Shown here: in pieces, positions 26,086 to 35,077 of the stretch
Position numbering within the stretch: the first letter of the stretch is position 1
Layout: each line of letters opens with the position of its first letter
Assembly: GCF_014137995.1 (NCBI RefSeq)
Contig: NZ_JACGWV010000001.1
Location: 1 to 64,000, forward strand
DNA from: Promicromonospora sukumoe
GTDB lineage: Bacteria; Actinomycetota; Actinomycetes; Actinomycetales; Cellulomonadaceae
Direction of reading: 5' to 3'
Length of the DNA: 64,000 bases
The notes under the pieces: generated by a model
Databases searched by the model: none
What the model saw: the letters and a program-made list of their open reading frames with translations, nothing else
What the model was told of the DNA's origin: nothing
Position numbers and translations under genes: made by a program

Positions 26086-28074
26086 TCAGAACGTTGGCTC
26101 CCCAGGGTCGGGCCGGTGTGCTCCGGCAGCGCCGGGTGCGACGTTTGCGGCCGAAGTGGACCGGGTGCTGGCTCGGCCGTTCGGGGCACGCCGTCCGAGG
26201 AGCTGGCGCACGTCCTCGGCGAGGCTCGTGATGTCGGTGTCGTCGGTGTCGTCGGTGTCGGCGTGCCTGTGGTCAGTGGGGTCGGTGCGGTGAGCGGTGT
26301 TGGTGCTGTCGGAGGCGTCCGCGTGGTGGGTGGCGTCCGTGCGGTCACCGGGGTCGGTGCAGTGAGCAGTGACGGTGCAGTCGGTGGCGTGCGTGTCGCG
26401 GGTGGCGTCCGTGCGCTCCGTGCTGTCCCCGTGGTCGGGGACGGGGACGGGGCTGGTTTGGGTGGGTGGTCGGGTGTGGGTGTGTCCGGTGGGTGCAATC
26501 CAGGTGGTGGTGCCGGTGTCGGGGTCGCGGGTGACGTCCCAGCCGTGGTGCGTCTTGGCGAGATGGTGGCCGCGGCACAGTGGTTGCAGGTTGGTGGCGC
26601 GGGTCTGTCCGGGGGTCCCGGGTGGTTGGTGGGTGGGGTTGAGCTGGTGGTCGTAGGGCTGGATGTGGTCGAGGTCGGTGTGGCGGGCGGGTCGGTCGCA
26701 CTGGGGGAAGCAGCAGGTCTGGTCCCGGGCGACGACTGCCTGCCGCAGGATCTTGCCGGGTTGGTAGGTGGTGGTGGAGTAGTCGGTCAGGATGCCGGTG
26801 GTCGGGTCGGTGAGCAGGCGCTGCCAGGTCGCGTCGGTGGCGATGCGGGCAGTGGTCTCGGCGGGGATGGGGCCGTATCCGTCCAGGTGGCCGGGCGTGT
26901 TGTCCAGGCCGAGGAGCATGGTGGCGGGGACGGTGACCCGGATCTGGGGCTTGACGGTGATGACGCGGATCGTGGTTCCGCCGCAGGTGCAGCCGCCGCA
27001 GGTGCATCCGGTGGCGGGCACCGTAATGCGGGGCATGGATTGGTTGTCCGTGTCCGGCGTGGTGCTGGGCTCGTCGGGGGCGCATTCGGGTAGCGGTGGG
27101 GCGATGATGCGGCCGGTTGCGAGGGCGACGAGGGCGTCGGCGCGGGCTTGGGGCAGGGTGCGGGTGGTGCCGGGGGTGCGGCGTAGGGCGTGGGCGGCTT
27201 GTTCGATGGCGTCCCAGACGGTGGTGGCGTCGGTGGCGGGCAGGTTGGCGGTGATCCAGGCCATGGAGTTGTCGGCGGGGTCCAGGAACACGGCCCGGCG
27301 GGTGGTGGCGTGCTTGGCCACTTCGGTGGTGCCGTGCAGGTGGGTGGCGTGCTGGTTCATCTTGTCGCGCAGCCACCTGCGGGTGTGGTCGGGGGCTTGG
27401 GGCAGGTAGCGGGTGATGGCTTGGTCGCGTTCCTCGGTGGTCAGGGGGTTGCCGGCGCGCAGGAGGATGTCGGCTTTGGTGGTGTCGATGGTGGCGTGGT
27501 GGAGGGCGTTCATGACCTGGGGGTGTTCGGCGAGGCCGGTGCCGCGGGCCATGAGCTTGTTCGCGTCGGTCTGGGGGATGTGGAGGCGGGCGCTGATCTC
27601 GGCTGCTGCGGCGTTGTGCTCGGTGGTCCATCCGCGTCGTCGGGCGATTTCGCCGGTGGCGCGTGACTGCATGGCGGTGGCCCAGGAGATGAGGTCCTGC
27701 CACCGGGCCGCGACATCGACCAGGTCGGCGTCATCGGTGTCCGCTACCTCGACCGCGGTCAGCGCCGCGACCAGACGTGCCCCGACGGGCAGCTCGGCCA
27801 GGTCGGGCAGCGCGGCGGGCGCAGCAGCGTCCACGGCAGCGCCGACCCGCCCGGCCGGTTCGCCGACGGGATGGGTCGTCGTGGGACGCGTGGCGTCCCC
27901 GTGAGCCGGCCAGGTCACCGTCGCCCTCGGCAGCGCGCCCTCTCCGTCCAGGGGCTGGGCGCTCCAGCACAGCGTGGACGCCGTCGTCGTGCCTGGCAGG
28001 CTCGGAGGGTTGGCGACGAGGGCTTGCTGGACGATTCGCTCGACGGCGGTGGAACCAACGACCACGGATTGCAT
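26086..28074 (-). CDS. 13E12-repeat (DUF222) HNH endonuclease family protein
   Basis: A 662-aa protein of the mycobacterial 13E12 family. The DUF222 helical region spans about residues 90-310 (WTTEHNAAAAEISARLHIPQTDANKLM). The C-terminal HNH domain (about 450-512) has CCFPQCDRPARHTDLDHIQPY and NLQPLCRGHHLAKTHHGW with paired Cys and His ligands. A Cys-rich CTCGGCTCGG insert lies at about 358-367. The tail beyond 530 is Thr/Asp/His low complexity. A GAGGAGG site precedes the ATG, and an SOS-box-like palindrome lies 45 bp upstream. Whether it cuts DNA is not shown; many family members have no known role. Confidence 0.9.
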   Translation of the reverse strand: MQSVVVGSTAVERIVQQALVANPPSLPGTTTASTLCWSAQPLDGEGALPRATVTWPAHGDATRPTTTHPVGEPAGRVGAAVDAAAPAALPDLAELPVGARLVAALTAVEVADTDDADLVDVAARWQDLISWATAMQSRATGEIARRRGWTTEHNAAAAEISARLHIPQTDANKLMARGTGLAEHPQVMNALHHATIDTTKADILLRAGNPLTTEERDQAITRYLPQAPDHTRRWLRDKMNQHATHLHGTTEVAKHATTRRAVFLDPADNSMAWITANLPATDATTVWDAIEQAAHALRRTPGTTRTLPQARADALVALATGRIIAPPLPECAPDEPSTTPDTDNQSMPRITVPATGCTCGGCTCGGTTIRVITVKPQIRVTVPATMLLGLDNTPGHLDGYGPIPAETTARIATDATWQRLLTDPTTGILTDYSTTTYQPGKILRQAVVARDQTCCFPQCDRPARHTDLDHIQPYDHQLNPTHQPPGTPGQTRATNLQPLCRGHHLAKTHHGWDVTRDPDTGTTTWIAPTGHTHTRPPTQTSPVPVPDHGDSTERTDATRDTHATDCTVTAHCTDPGDRTDATHHADASDSTNTAHRTDPTDHRHADTDDTDDTDITSLAEDVRQLLGRRAPNGRASTRSTSAANVAPGAAGAHRPDPGEPTF

Positions 28075-28118
28075 GCTGCCTCCTCATCCATGAAAGAGCC
28101 TGTTCAACGCTTCATGCA

Positions 28119-28134
28119 TCGAATATACGTTCGA
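28119..28134. promoter_or_regulatory. LexA SOS-box-like operator
   Basis: TCGAATATACGTTCGA differs from the actinobacterial consensus TCGAAC-N4-GTTCGA at one position. Symmetry extends to CATCGAA/TTCGATG (28117-28136). It is 45 bp upstream of the HNH gene start, where LexA would block transcription. Confidence 0.7.
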
Positions 28135-28281
28135 TGGTTGGGGTCGGCATCCCCAGATCCAGATCTGTGGACAACCCCGGCCGCCGGTCTCGCGGAAGGC
28201 CCTTCAAGGGTGACCAGATCCGTCCGCCCCGCGACCTGATGCAGCCTCCCGCCCGCCCGTGTCACGCACCAGACTGAGGGC

Positions 28282-28863
28282 ATGAGCAGAGCGCTGATCG
28301 TCATCGACGTCCAGGAGTCGTTCCGGGTGCGGCCGCTGTGGGCCGACACCCTCAACCCCGGCGTCGCGGAGCCCGTCAACCGCCTCGTCGAGCTCGCCCG
28401 CGCGGCCGGCGACCTCGTGATCCGGGTGCTGCACACCGAGCCGGGCTCGGGCAACCCGTTCGACCCCGCGACCGGCCACGTCCGCCTGTTCGAGAAGCTC
28501 AGCGAGCCGCTGCCCGGCGAGCCCCTGCTGCACAAGACCTCGCACAACGCGTTCACCACCACCAACCTCCAGCAGATCCTGACCACCCACGGCGTGCGCG
28601 AGCTGCGCGTCTGCGGCATCCGCGCCGAGCAGTGCGTCGAGACCACCACGCGCGTCGCCTCGGACCTCGGCTACGACGTCACCTTCGTCAGCGACGCGAC
28701 CACGACCGACCCCCTGGGCCGGTTCACCGCGGCCGAGATCCTGGAACGCACCGAGACGGTGCTCCGTGACCGGTTCGCGCGCATCGCGACCGTCGCCGAG
28801 CTGGCGGCGGAGGACGCCGGGCGCGCCGTCGGGCAGGCCGGGGTGGCAGCATCGACGGCGTGA
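28282..28863 (+). CDS. isochorismatase-like cysteine hydrolase
   Basis: A 193-aa member of the isochorismatase/nicotinamidase superfamily. The catalytic triad is visible as Asp in IVIDVQESF, Lys in LLHKTSHNAF and Cys in VCGIRAEQCVETTTR. Such enzymes hydrolyse amide or related C-N bonds; the substrate here is unknown. It overlaps the following GlxA-like regulator gene (GTGA), so the two are co-expressed and the regulator may control this hydrolase. Confidence 0.88.
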   Translation: MSRALIVIDVQESFRVRPLWADTLNPGVAEPVNRLVELARAAGDLVIRVLHTEPGSGNPFDPATGHVRLFEKLSEPLPGEPLLHKTSHNAFTTTNLQQILTTHGVRELRVCGIRAEQCVETTTRVASDLGYDVTFVSDATTTDPLGRFTAAEILERTETVLRDRFARIATVAELAAEDAGRAVGQAGVAASTA

Positions 28864-29882
28864 CCACCGTCGTCTTCCTGCTCCTGCCCGGGGTCCACCT
28901 GCTCGACCTGGCGGGCCCCGCGCAGGCGTTCTTCACGGCCGGGGACCTCGGCCACCACTACGACCTGCGGTACGTGTCCGGCGCCCCGGGCGACGGCGCC
29001 CCGGGCGACGGCGCCCCCCGCGGCTCCGGCCCCCGGAGCGACATCGCCTCCGGGAACGCCGTCGGCCCCCGAAACGCCGGAGGCCTCCGGCCCGACGCCG
29101 GTGTGGTCGCCTCGGCGCAGGGCCTCCCGCTGCTCGTGGGTACGGACTGGCCAGCACTCGGTCCGGATGACCTCGTCGTCGTCCCCGGGTGGCGCGTGGG
29201 CGGCGACCCGGGCGCCTGGCCCCACCTGACCGAGCGCACGCGCGAGCGGCTGCGGGAGCACCACGCGCGCGGCGGTACTGTCGCCAGCATCTGCGCGGGC
29301 GCGGACGCCCTCGGTCAGGCGGGCCTGCTCGACGGCCGTCGCTGCACCACGCACCACGCCGTCCAGGACGCGCTCGCCGCCCGGCACCCGCGGGCGCACG
29401 TGGTGCGCGACGTCCTGTTCACCACGGACGACGGCGTGGTCACCTCCGCCGGGATCGCCAGCGGCATCGACCTGTCGCTGCACCTGCTCGCCATGCGCCA
29501 TGGGCCTGCGGTCGCCGCCCGGGTGGCCCGCGAGATGGTCGTCTACGCCCGCCGGAACGGGGCGGAGCCGCAGGCCAGCGCGATGCTGCGCCACCGCTCG
29601 CACGTCGACGACACGGTCCACCGGGCCCAGGACCACATCGACGAGCACTTCGCGCGGACCCTGCCGCTCGCCGACCTGGCGGCCCGGACCGGCGTCGCCG
29701 AGCGCACGCTGACCAGGGCGTTCACCCGGGCCACCGGTGTGACGCCCCTGCGCTACCAGCAGCTCCTGCGGCGCGAGCGCGCCGAGCACCTCATCGGGCA
29801 GGGCGCCACCGTCGAGGCGGCGGCCCGCACAGTGGGCTTCGAGGACTCGCGGTCCCTCCGCCGGCTCCGGAGCGCGCCCTGA
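28860..29882 (+). CDS. GlxA-like AraC-family regulator with DJ-1/PfpI domain
   Basis: A 340-aa protein. The N-terminal DJ-1/PfpI-like domain (VFLLLPGVHLLDLAGPAQAF, ASICAGADALGQAGLLDGRRCTTHH with the nucleophile-elbow Cys) is joined to a C-terminal AraC helix-turn-helix (DLAARTGVAERTLTRAFTRATGVTPLRYQQLL, then VEAAARTVGFEDSRSLRRL). Between residues 40 and 80 is a Gly/Pro-rich insert encoded by 15-bp tandem repeats. The start is GTG, overlapping the hydrolase stop. The protein ends soon after the second HTH helix, as in some relatives. Confidence 0.87.
   Translation: MTTVVFLLLPGVHLLDLAGPAQAFFTAGDLGHHYDLRYVSGAPGDGAPGDGAPRGSGPRSDIASGNAVGPRNAGGLRPDAGVVASAQGLPLLVGTDWPALGPDDLVVVPGWRVGGDPGAWPHLTERTRERLREHHARGGTVASICAGADALGQAGLLDGRRCTTHHAVQDALAARHPRAHVVRDVLFTTDDGVVTSAGIASGIDLSLHLLAMRHGPAVAARVAREMVVYARRNGAEPQASAMLRHRSHVDDTVHRAQDHIDEHFARTLPLADLAARTGVAERTLTRAFTRATGVTPLRYQQLLRRERAEHLIGQGATVEAAARTVGFEDSRSLRRLRSAP
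28981..29017. repeat. 15-bp tandem repeat inside the GlxA-like gene
   Basis: Two exact copies of a 15-bp unit and a partial third encode GAPGD repeats in the sensor domain. The unit keeps the frame, so expansion would only lengthen a loop. Confidence 0.8.
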
Positions 29883-29959
29883 CCGGAGCGCGCCCGGGCC
29901 GGGCCGCGCGCCCAGGCCGGACGACGGGTCAGGAGCCCGCGCCCCGACCGGAAAAGGGA

Positions 29960-30754
29960 TCAGGCCCCCGCACCCCCGTCGACCTGGAGCACCGCGCCCG
30001 TCACGTAGGACGCACGGTCGCTGAGCAGCCAGGCCGCGGCCTCGGCGATCTCCTCCGGCTGCGCCGCGCGTCGCAGCGGGACGCCCGGGGCGAGCTGCTC
30101 CATCAGCCCGGGCGTGTGCTCCTCCCAGGTGCGGATCATCTCGGTCAGGGTGCCGCCGGGGGAGACGGCGTTGACCCGGATGCCCTCCGGCCCGTAGGTC
30201 ACGGCGGCGGACTCGGTGAGGCTGTTCACGCCCCGCTTCATCGCGCCGTAGGCGGGCAGCACGGGGTTGGCCCGCAGGCTGCCGACGCTGGTGTTGTTGA
30301 CGATCGCGCCCCGGCCCGCGGTCGCCCGGATCGCCGCGATCTCGGCGGCCATCGACAGCCACGGCCCGCGCAGGTTCACCGCGTAGAGGTGGTCGAAGTC
30401 GGCCTCGGAGACCTGGTCGACGGGGGCCGGAGGCGTGAACGTGGCGCCGTTGTTGAAGGCGACGTCGAGGCGGCCGTAGCGCTCGACGACCCGGTCGACG
30501 GCGCCGCGCACGCTGTCGGCGTCGGCGAGGTCGGTCACCGCGTACTCCGCGGTACCGCCTGCCGCCCGGACCTCCTCGGTCACGGCCTGGAGCTGCGACT
30601 CCGTGCGGGCCGCGAGGAACACCGCGGCGCCCTCCCGGGCGAACAGGCGGGCCGCGGCGGCGCCGATGCCCCGCCCGGCCCCGGTGATGAAGGCGACCTT
30701 GCCGTCGAGCAGGCCGGTCGTCGTGGTGGTTGCTTGTGTGGTCGATGCGCTCAT
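29960..30754 (-). CDS. SDR family oxidoreductase
   Basis: A 264-aa short-chain dehydrogenase: TGAGRGIG, an Arg in AARTESQLQ favouring NADP, a catalytic Ser in NTSVGSLRANP, and YGAMK. The usual NNAG is written NNGA (VAFNNGATF), a variation that may be tolerated. The N-terminus is a Thr-rich run (STTQATTTTTG). It is divergent from the MmyB-like XRE gene at 30841. The substrate is unknown. Confidence 0.86.
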   Translation of the reverse strand: MSASTTQATTTTTGLLDGKVAFITGAGRGIGAAAARLFAREGAAVFLAARTESQLQAVTEEVRAAGGTAEYAVTDLADADSVRGAVDRVVERYGRLDVAFNNGATFTPPAPVDQVSEADFDHLYAVNLRGPWLSMAAEIAAIRATAGRGAIVNNTSVGSLRANPVLPAYGAMKRGVNSLTESAAVTYGPEGIRVNAVSPGGTLTEMIRTWEEHTPGLMEQLAPGVPLRRAAQPEEIAEAAAWLLSDRASYVTGAVLQVDGGAGA

Positions 30755-30840
30755 GCCGACGAGCCTGCGCCGGGCCCCGAGGGCTATCCAGGCATCGCGG
30801 GTACCTGGCTACGGGCGGGCCGCCTGCCCATACTCGGGGT

Positions 30841-31692
30841 ATGGACAGAGCCGGTCTCGCCACGTTCCTGCGCTCCCGCCGTGAGCGCATCGCGCCGGCC
30901 GACGTCGGTCTGCCCGCAGGGCAGCGGCGTCGGACGCCGGGGCTGCGCCGCGAGGAGGCGGCCCAGCTCGCCTTCATCTCGACCGAGTACTACACGCGCC
31001 TCGAACAGGCCCGCGGCCCGCACCCGTCGCGCGAGGTGCTGTCCGGGCTGGTCCGGGCGCTGCGCCTGTCCGACGCCGAGCGCGACCACCTGCACGAGCT
31101 CGCGGGAGTGTCGCAGGCCCTTCCGCCCGGCCCGCCGCGCGAGGTGCGGCAGAGCATCCTGGACCTCCTGCACCGGCTGCCGCACTCGGCGGCGTTCGTG
31201 ACGTCGGCCGCGGCCGAGGTGCTCGCCTGGAACGACCTCGCGGCGGCGCTGATGGAGGACTTCTCCGCGACGCCGCGGCGCGAGCGCAACCTGCTGCGCC
31301 GCGCCTTCCTTTCCGACGACGAGCCCGGGCGCCGGCTGTTCGGGGTGTCCGACGTCGACGAGTTCCAGCAGGCCTCGGCCAGCCGGCTGCGCGCCGTGCT
31401 GGCGCGCTACCCCGGCGACCCCGAGCTGGCCGCGCTGCTGGACGAGCTGCTGCGCGGCAGCGAGCGGTTCGCCCGGCTGTGGGCCGCCGAGGACGTGCAG
31501 GTCCCGCCGGTGCTGCGCAAGACGTTCCGGCACCCGCTCGTCGGCCCGGTCACCGTCAACTGCGACGTGCTCGCCGTCGCCGACCGCGACCAGCAGATGG
31601 TGATCTACACGGCCGACCCGGGGTCGTCGTCCGAGGAGGCCCTGCGCCTGTTGGCCGTGCTGGGTACGCAGCGGATGGACGTGACGGCCTGA
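30841..31692 (+). CDS. XRE-family regulator with MmyB-like ligand-binding domain
   Basis: A 283-aa paralogue of the protein at 18664. The helix-turn-helix has TPGLRREEAAQLAFISTEYYTRLEQARG, and the MmyB domain carries AAAEVLAWNDLAAALMEDF and FRHPLVGPVTVNCDVLAVADRDQQMVIYTADPGS. A CATACT box lies 6 nt before the ATG, so it may be leaderless. It is divergent from an SDR gene (ends 29960), which it is likely to repress. Confidence 0.88.
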   Translation: MDRAGLATFLRSRRERIAPADVGLPAGQRRRTPGLRREEAAQLAFISTEYYTRLEQARGPHPSREVLSGLVRALRLSDAERDHLHELAGVSQALPPGPPREVRQSILDLLHRLPHSAAFVTSAAAEVLAWNDLAAALMEDFSATPRRERNLLRRAFLSDDEPGRRLFGVSDVDEFQQASASRLRAVLARYPGDPELAALLDELLRGSERFARLWAAEDVQVPPVLRKTFRHPLVGPVTVNCDVLAVADRDQQMVIYTADPGSSSEEALRLLAVLGTQRMDVTA

Positions 31693-31724
31693 GGCCGTCG
31701 TCCCCGTCTCGGACCCTCAGAACC

Positions 31725-32111
31725 TCAGACCAGCAGGCCGACGACCAGCGCGATCACGCCCAGCAGCGGGACGACGCCCTGCTTGAGGGCGGCGCTGCTC
31801 TTGCTCGGGTCCGAGATCAGCAGGACCAGCGACGCCGCGACCATCGAGCCCGCGCCGGCCAGCACGAGGGCTGCGCCCGCCGCCGTCGACCCGGCCGCCG
31901 TCAGCACGATGCCGACCGCCGTGACGATCGCGAGGAACAGGTTGTAGTACCCCTGGTTCAGCGCGAGCGGCTTGGTCACCTCGGCCTCCTCCGCCGTCAT
32001 CCCGAAGGTCGCGAGGGTGCGCTTCTCGGTCCAGGCGAACGACTCCAGGTAGAAGATGTAGACGTGGATGAGTGCCGCGAGGCCAGCGAGCACAAGTCCG
32101 GCGATCAGCAA
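31725..32111 (-). CDS. DUF1304 family small membrane protein
   Basis: A 128-aa protein with four hydrophobic segments. The DUF1304 hallmarks are ALIHVYIFYLESFAWTEKRTLATFG and PLALNQGYYNLFLAIVTAVG. Its function is unknown. The start is TTG, supported by an AAGGA site 7 nt upstream. It is a single gene between two divergent regulators. Confidence 0.85.
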   Translation of the reverse strand: MLIAGLVLAGLAALIHVYIFYLESFAWTEKRTLATFGMTAEEAEVTKPLALNQGYYNLFLAIVTAVGIVLTAAGSTAAGAALVLAGAGSMVAASLVLLISDPSKSSAALKQGVVPLLGVIALVVGLLV

Positions 32112-32231
32112 GGTGGTGTCCTTCGAGTCCCTGGTCCCGGCGCGGGGCGCGGCCGGGTGATCGGCAGTATGTCAGCACCCCGCTCGGGCGGCCCCGGGAA
32201 TAGCCGGCGCGTCCAGATGGCTCCGTCTCGT

Positions 32232-33179
32232 ATGGACTGGGAGATGACGGCGCTGACGCGCGAGCGGTTGTCCGCCGGTGCGACGCGGTCCGGGGCGGGT
32301 GCCCTGTGGGCCGTCGTGCTGGCCGGCGCCGTGACGCTCGAGACCGCCGGGGCCCGGCACCGGGTGCTCGCCGGCGACGCCGTGCTCGTCGACGCCCGGA
32401 CGGCGCACCGCCTCACGGCCGACGCCGAGACCGACCTGGTGCACGGCGACCTGCGGCCGGCCGTCCCGTCGGCGGCGCTGCCGAGCCCGCTGGTCGTGCG
32501 CCGGTTCGACCAGCGGCAGCGTGGCGTCGTCGCGCTCGTGACCGCGTGCCCGCTGGACGCGATCTCCAGCCCCGCCCCGTTCGCCGCGAGCTACGCCGGC
32601 CTGGTCGGCGCGGCGATGACGGCGCTGTGGCAGGAGGCGGGCGGCGCGGCGACCGCGGACGGCACCGCCGATACCCAGGTCGCCGACGTCGTCGCCGCGC
32701 TCGCGGACCGGCCCGGCGAGGCGTGGACCCTCGACCGGATGGCGGCTCTGGTGCACCTGTCGCGCTCGGCTCTGACCGAGCGCTTCCGCCGCGCCACGGG
32801 GCACAGCCCGATGGAGATGCTGCGGGAGGTGCGCATGCACCGGGCCCGCACCCTCCTGACCGACCAGTGCCTGCCGGTCACGCGTGTCGCCTTCGAGGTG
32901 GGTTACGGCTCGGTCGCCGCGTTCAGCCGCGCGTTCACGTCCGAGCACGGCCTCTCGCCGCTCGCGTGGCGGGCGGGGCCGACGTCGGCGCCCCGGGCCC
33001 AGGCTCCCATCACGACGCCCGCCCCGCCCCGTCCGCGCCCGGCCCGGCCCTGGGTCCCGTCCGCCCCGCCCGGCGGGTCAGGTGCGCGGTACGCGCAGGA
33101 ACGCCCAGCCGAGCCCCGCCGCGACCGCGGCGGCCGCCCCGACCAGCATCAGCGGCCGGACGCCGTACCCGTCCAGTAG
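32232..33179 (+). CDS. AraC-family transcriptional regulator (cupin type)
   Basis: A protein of about 315 aa. The N-terminal cupin-like sensor (ALWAVVLAGAVTLETAGARHRVLAGDAVLVDARTAHRL) is followed by a double helix-turn-helix (WTLDRMAALVHLSRSALTERFRRATGHSPMEML and VAFEVGYGSVAAFSRAFTSEHGLSPLAWR). The start is uncertain: ATG 32217 or 32169 are possible. The last 65 residues are Pro/Arg-rich and overlap the 3' end of the convergent MFS gene by 102 bp, so that tail may not matter. The MFS exporter next door is the likely target, as AraC/MFS pairs commonly are. Confidence 0.8.
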   Translation: MDWEMTALTRERLSAGATRSGAGALWAVVLAGAVTLETAGARHRVLAGDAVLVDARTAHRLTADAETDLVHGDLRPAVPSAALPSPLVVRRFDQRQRGVVALVTACPLDAISSPAPFAASYAGLVGAAMTALWQEAGGAATADGTADTQVADVVAALADRPGEAWTLDRMAALVHLSRSALTERFRRATGHSPMEMLREVRMHRARTLLTDQCLPVTRVAFEVGYGSVAAFSRAFTSEHGLSPLAWRAGPTSAPRAQAPITTPAPPRPRPARPWVPSAPPGGSGARYAQERPAEPRRDRGGRPDQHQRPDAVPVQ

Positions 33180-34262
33180 CGCACCACCCAGGGACGATCC
33201 CGCGGTGATCGCCACCTGGAAGGCGGTGACCTGCAAGGACATCGCAGACTCGGCCCGCTCCGACTCGACCCGGGTGACCCAGAGCTGCGTGATCACCGGC
33301 ATCATGCTGATCGCGAAGCCCCACAGCACCACCGCGACGGCCAGCGCGGGCACGGTCGTCGCGAACGCCGCCAGCACCAGGGCGAACGCGAGGGCGAGCG
33401 GCGCCGTGGCGGCCAGCGGGCGGAGCCACCGCGCGAGCACCCCGGCGAGCACCGTGCCCACCGTGCCGCCGATGCCCCAGGCCAGCAGCATCCACGTGGT
33501 GGTCGAGGGGTCCACGCGCTCGATCGCGATCCGGATGTACGGGTAGGCCGTGAAGTTGGCGAACGCCACCAGCACCACGCAGGCGATGCCCGCCATGAGC
33601 CGCCGGTTGCGCAGCGCCTCCCGGAGCATCTTCAGGCCCGCGGCCGGGTGCGGCGGGACGGACGGCAGCGTCAGGCCGAGCACGACGGCGCCGATCGCCG
33701 TCAGGACGGCGACGCCGCCGAACGTCGTCCGCCAGCCGACGGCGTCCCCCACGACGGAGGCCAGCGGGATGCCGACCACCGTCGCGATGCTGGTGCCGAA
33801 CGCGAGAGCGGACGAGACCACGTGGTCCTTGCCGGGCACGGCCCGGGTGCCGGCGCCGAACGCGAACGACCAGTACCCGGCGAGCGCGACGCCGAGCAGC
33901 AGGCGGCCGACCAGCAGCACGGCGAAGCTCGGCGCGAGTGCGACCGCGAGGTTGGACACCGCCGCCGCGACGAGCAGCGCGACGAGCACCGTGCGCCGGT
34001 CGGCGCGGGGGAGCAGCACCGCGATGCTCGGCGCCGTGAAGGCCCCGGCGATGGCGGTCGCGGCCACCGCGAGCCCGGCCGTCCCCTCGCTGACGCCGAC
34101 GTCGGCCGCCAGCGCGGGCAGCACGCTCGCCGGCAGGAACTCGCTGAGGACCACCATCGCGATCCCGAAGGAGAGGGCGACGACGGGCGTCCAGGAGGGG
34201 CGGCCCGACGTCGGGGTCGCGGCGGCGTCGCGCCGCGCGGTGGTGGTTGTGCTCGTGCTCAT
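33078..34262 (-). CDS. MFS transporter (AraJ/drug-efflux type)
   Basis: A 394-aa inner-membrane protein with twelve predicted helices. Motif A-like ADRRTVLVALL appears after helix 2, and the family N-terminus FLPASVLPALAADVGVSEGTAGLAVAATAIAGAFTAPS is typical of arabinose/drug exporters. The soluble N-terminus is Thr/Ala-rich. It converges with the AraC gene and overlaps its end. The substrate is unknown. Confidence 0.9.
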   Translation of the reverse strand: MSTSTTTTARRDAAATPTSGRPSWTPVVALSFGIAMVVLSEFLPASVLPALAADVGVSEGTAGLAVAATAIAGAFTAPSIAVLLPRADRRTVLVALLVAAAVSNLAVALAPSFAVLLVGRLLLGVALAGYWSFAFGAGTRAVPGKDHVVSSALAFGTSIATVVGIPLASVVGDAVGWRTTFGGVAVLTAIGAVVLGLTLPSVPPHPAAGLKMLREALRNRRLMAGIACVVLVAFANFTAYPYIRIAIERVDPSTTTWMLLAWGIGGTVGTVLAGVLARWLRPLAATAPLALAFALVLAAFATTVPALAVAVVLWGFAISMMPVITQLWVTRVESERAESAMSLQVTAFQVAITAGSSLGGALLDGYGVRPLMLVGAAAAVAAGLGWAFLRVPRT

Positions 34263-34349
34263 GCCCCCACCCTGGACGTCCCAGGGTCCCTCCGTTTGAT
34301 CGCCCGGCTCCAGCAGTTGACCGCGCGGCGGGACCTGCGCCGCGCCCGG

Positions 34350-35018
34350 TCACTCGCCCTGCGACACCTCGCCCTGCGAGACCTCGGCCGGCTGCCGGCC
34401 CGCCCGGTCGTGGCGCCACGCGCGGATGCCCGCGACCACCGACGCCGCGATGACCACGCCCGCCACCACGTACGCGACGGGCCGCACCGACGGGTCCGAC
34501 GCCGCGAAGTACCCGAGCACCGTGATGAGCACGCCCCAGCTCAGCGCCCCGAAGATGTTCGCCGTCAGGAACCGCAGGTAGGACATCCCGCCGATGCCCG
34601 CGATGACCGGCACGAAGACGCGCGCCCAGGGCATGTACCGGCCGATCACCACGGACCACCAGCCGAACAGCTCGTAGAACCGTTCGGTGCGCACCACGGT
34701 GGCCTGCACCCAGCGGCCCTTGCGGGTGCTCAGGTACGGCCGCCCGTACTTGCGCCCCAGCAGGAACGCGACCTGGTCGCCCGCCACGGCGGCGACGCCG
34801 ACGCCGATCGCGAGCACCCAGATGTCGATCCGGTCCGTGCTCCCGGCCACGATCCCCGCGCCGAACAGCAGCCCGTCGCCCGTCAGGAACGGGATGAAGA
34901 CGCCGACGAAGAACGCCGTGCCGACGAACACCAGGCCCCAGACGACCAGGTAGAAGGCGAGGGGGCCGAGCACGTCGAGCCAGCCGACGACGTCGTCCGA
35001 GACAGCGGTCCTGATCAT
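34350..35018 (-). CDS. DedA-family membrane protein
   Basis: A 222-aa DedA/SNARE-associated-like protein with several membrane segments. Landmarks are FIPFLTGDGLLFGAGIVAG, the GDQVAFLLGRKYGRPYL loop and GRYMPWARVFVPVIAGIGGMSYLRFLTANIFGALSWG. Family members flip or transport lipid carriers such as undecaprenyl phosphate. The C-terminus ends in two EVSQGE repeats from a short DNA duplication. Confidence 0.92.
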   Translation of the reverse strand: MIRTAVSDDVVGWLDVLGPLAFYLVVWGLVFVGTAFFVGVFIPFLTGDGLLFGAGIVAGSTDRIDIWVLAIGVGVAAVAGDQVAFLLGRKYGRPYLSTRKGRWVQATVVRTERFYELFGWWSVVIGRYMPWARVFVPVIAGIGGMSYLRFLTANIFGALSWGVLITVLGYFAASDPSVRPVAYVVAGVVIAASVVAGIRAWRHDRAGRQPAEVSQGEVSQGE

Positions 35019-35077
35019 CTGAGGCGTCCTCCGGTGCCGTGGGGGAGCGTTGGTGAGGACAGCCTAAGCCGCGCGGC

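Noticed and set aside
25770..26498. Thr/Pro-rich minus-strand frame downstream of the HNH gene
   Set aside because: It reads the repeat tract and the HNH tail in another frame and has no domain; duplication explains its repeats.
26086..28074. Transposase or intein-like mobile gene
   Set aside because: Domains are DUF222 and HNH; no terminal inverted repeats, target duplication or splicing motifs were seen around it.
29820..29882. Frameshifted C-terminus of the GlxA-like regulator
   Set aside because: The end is short, but other frames do not continue the AraC domain and some relatives appear to stop at a similar point.
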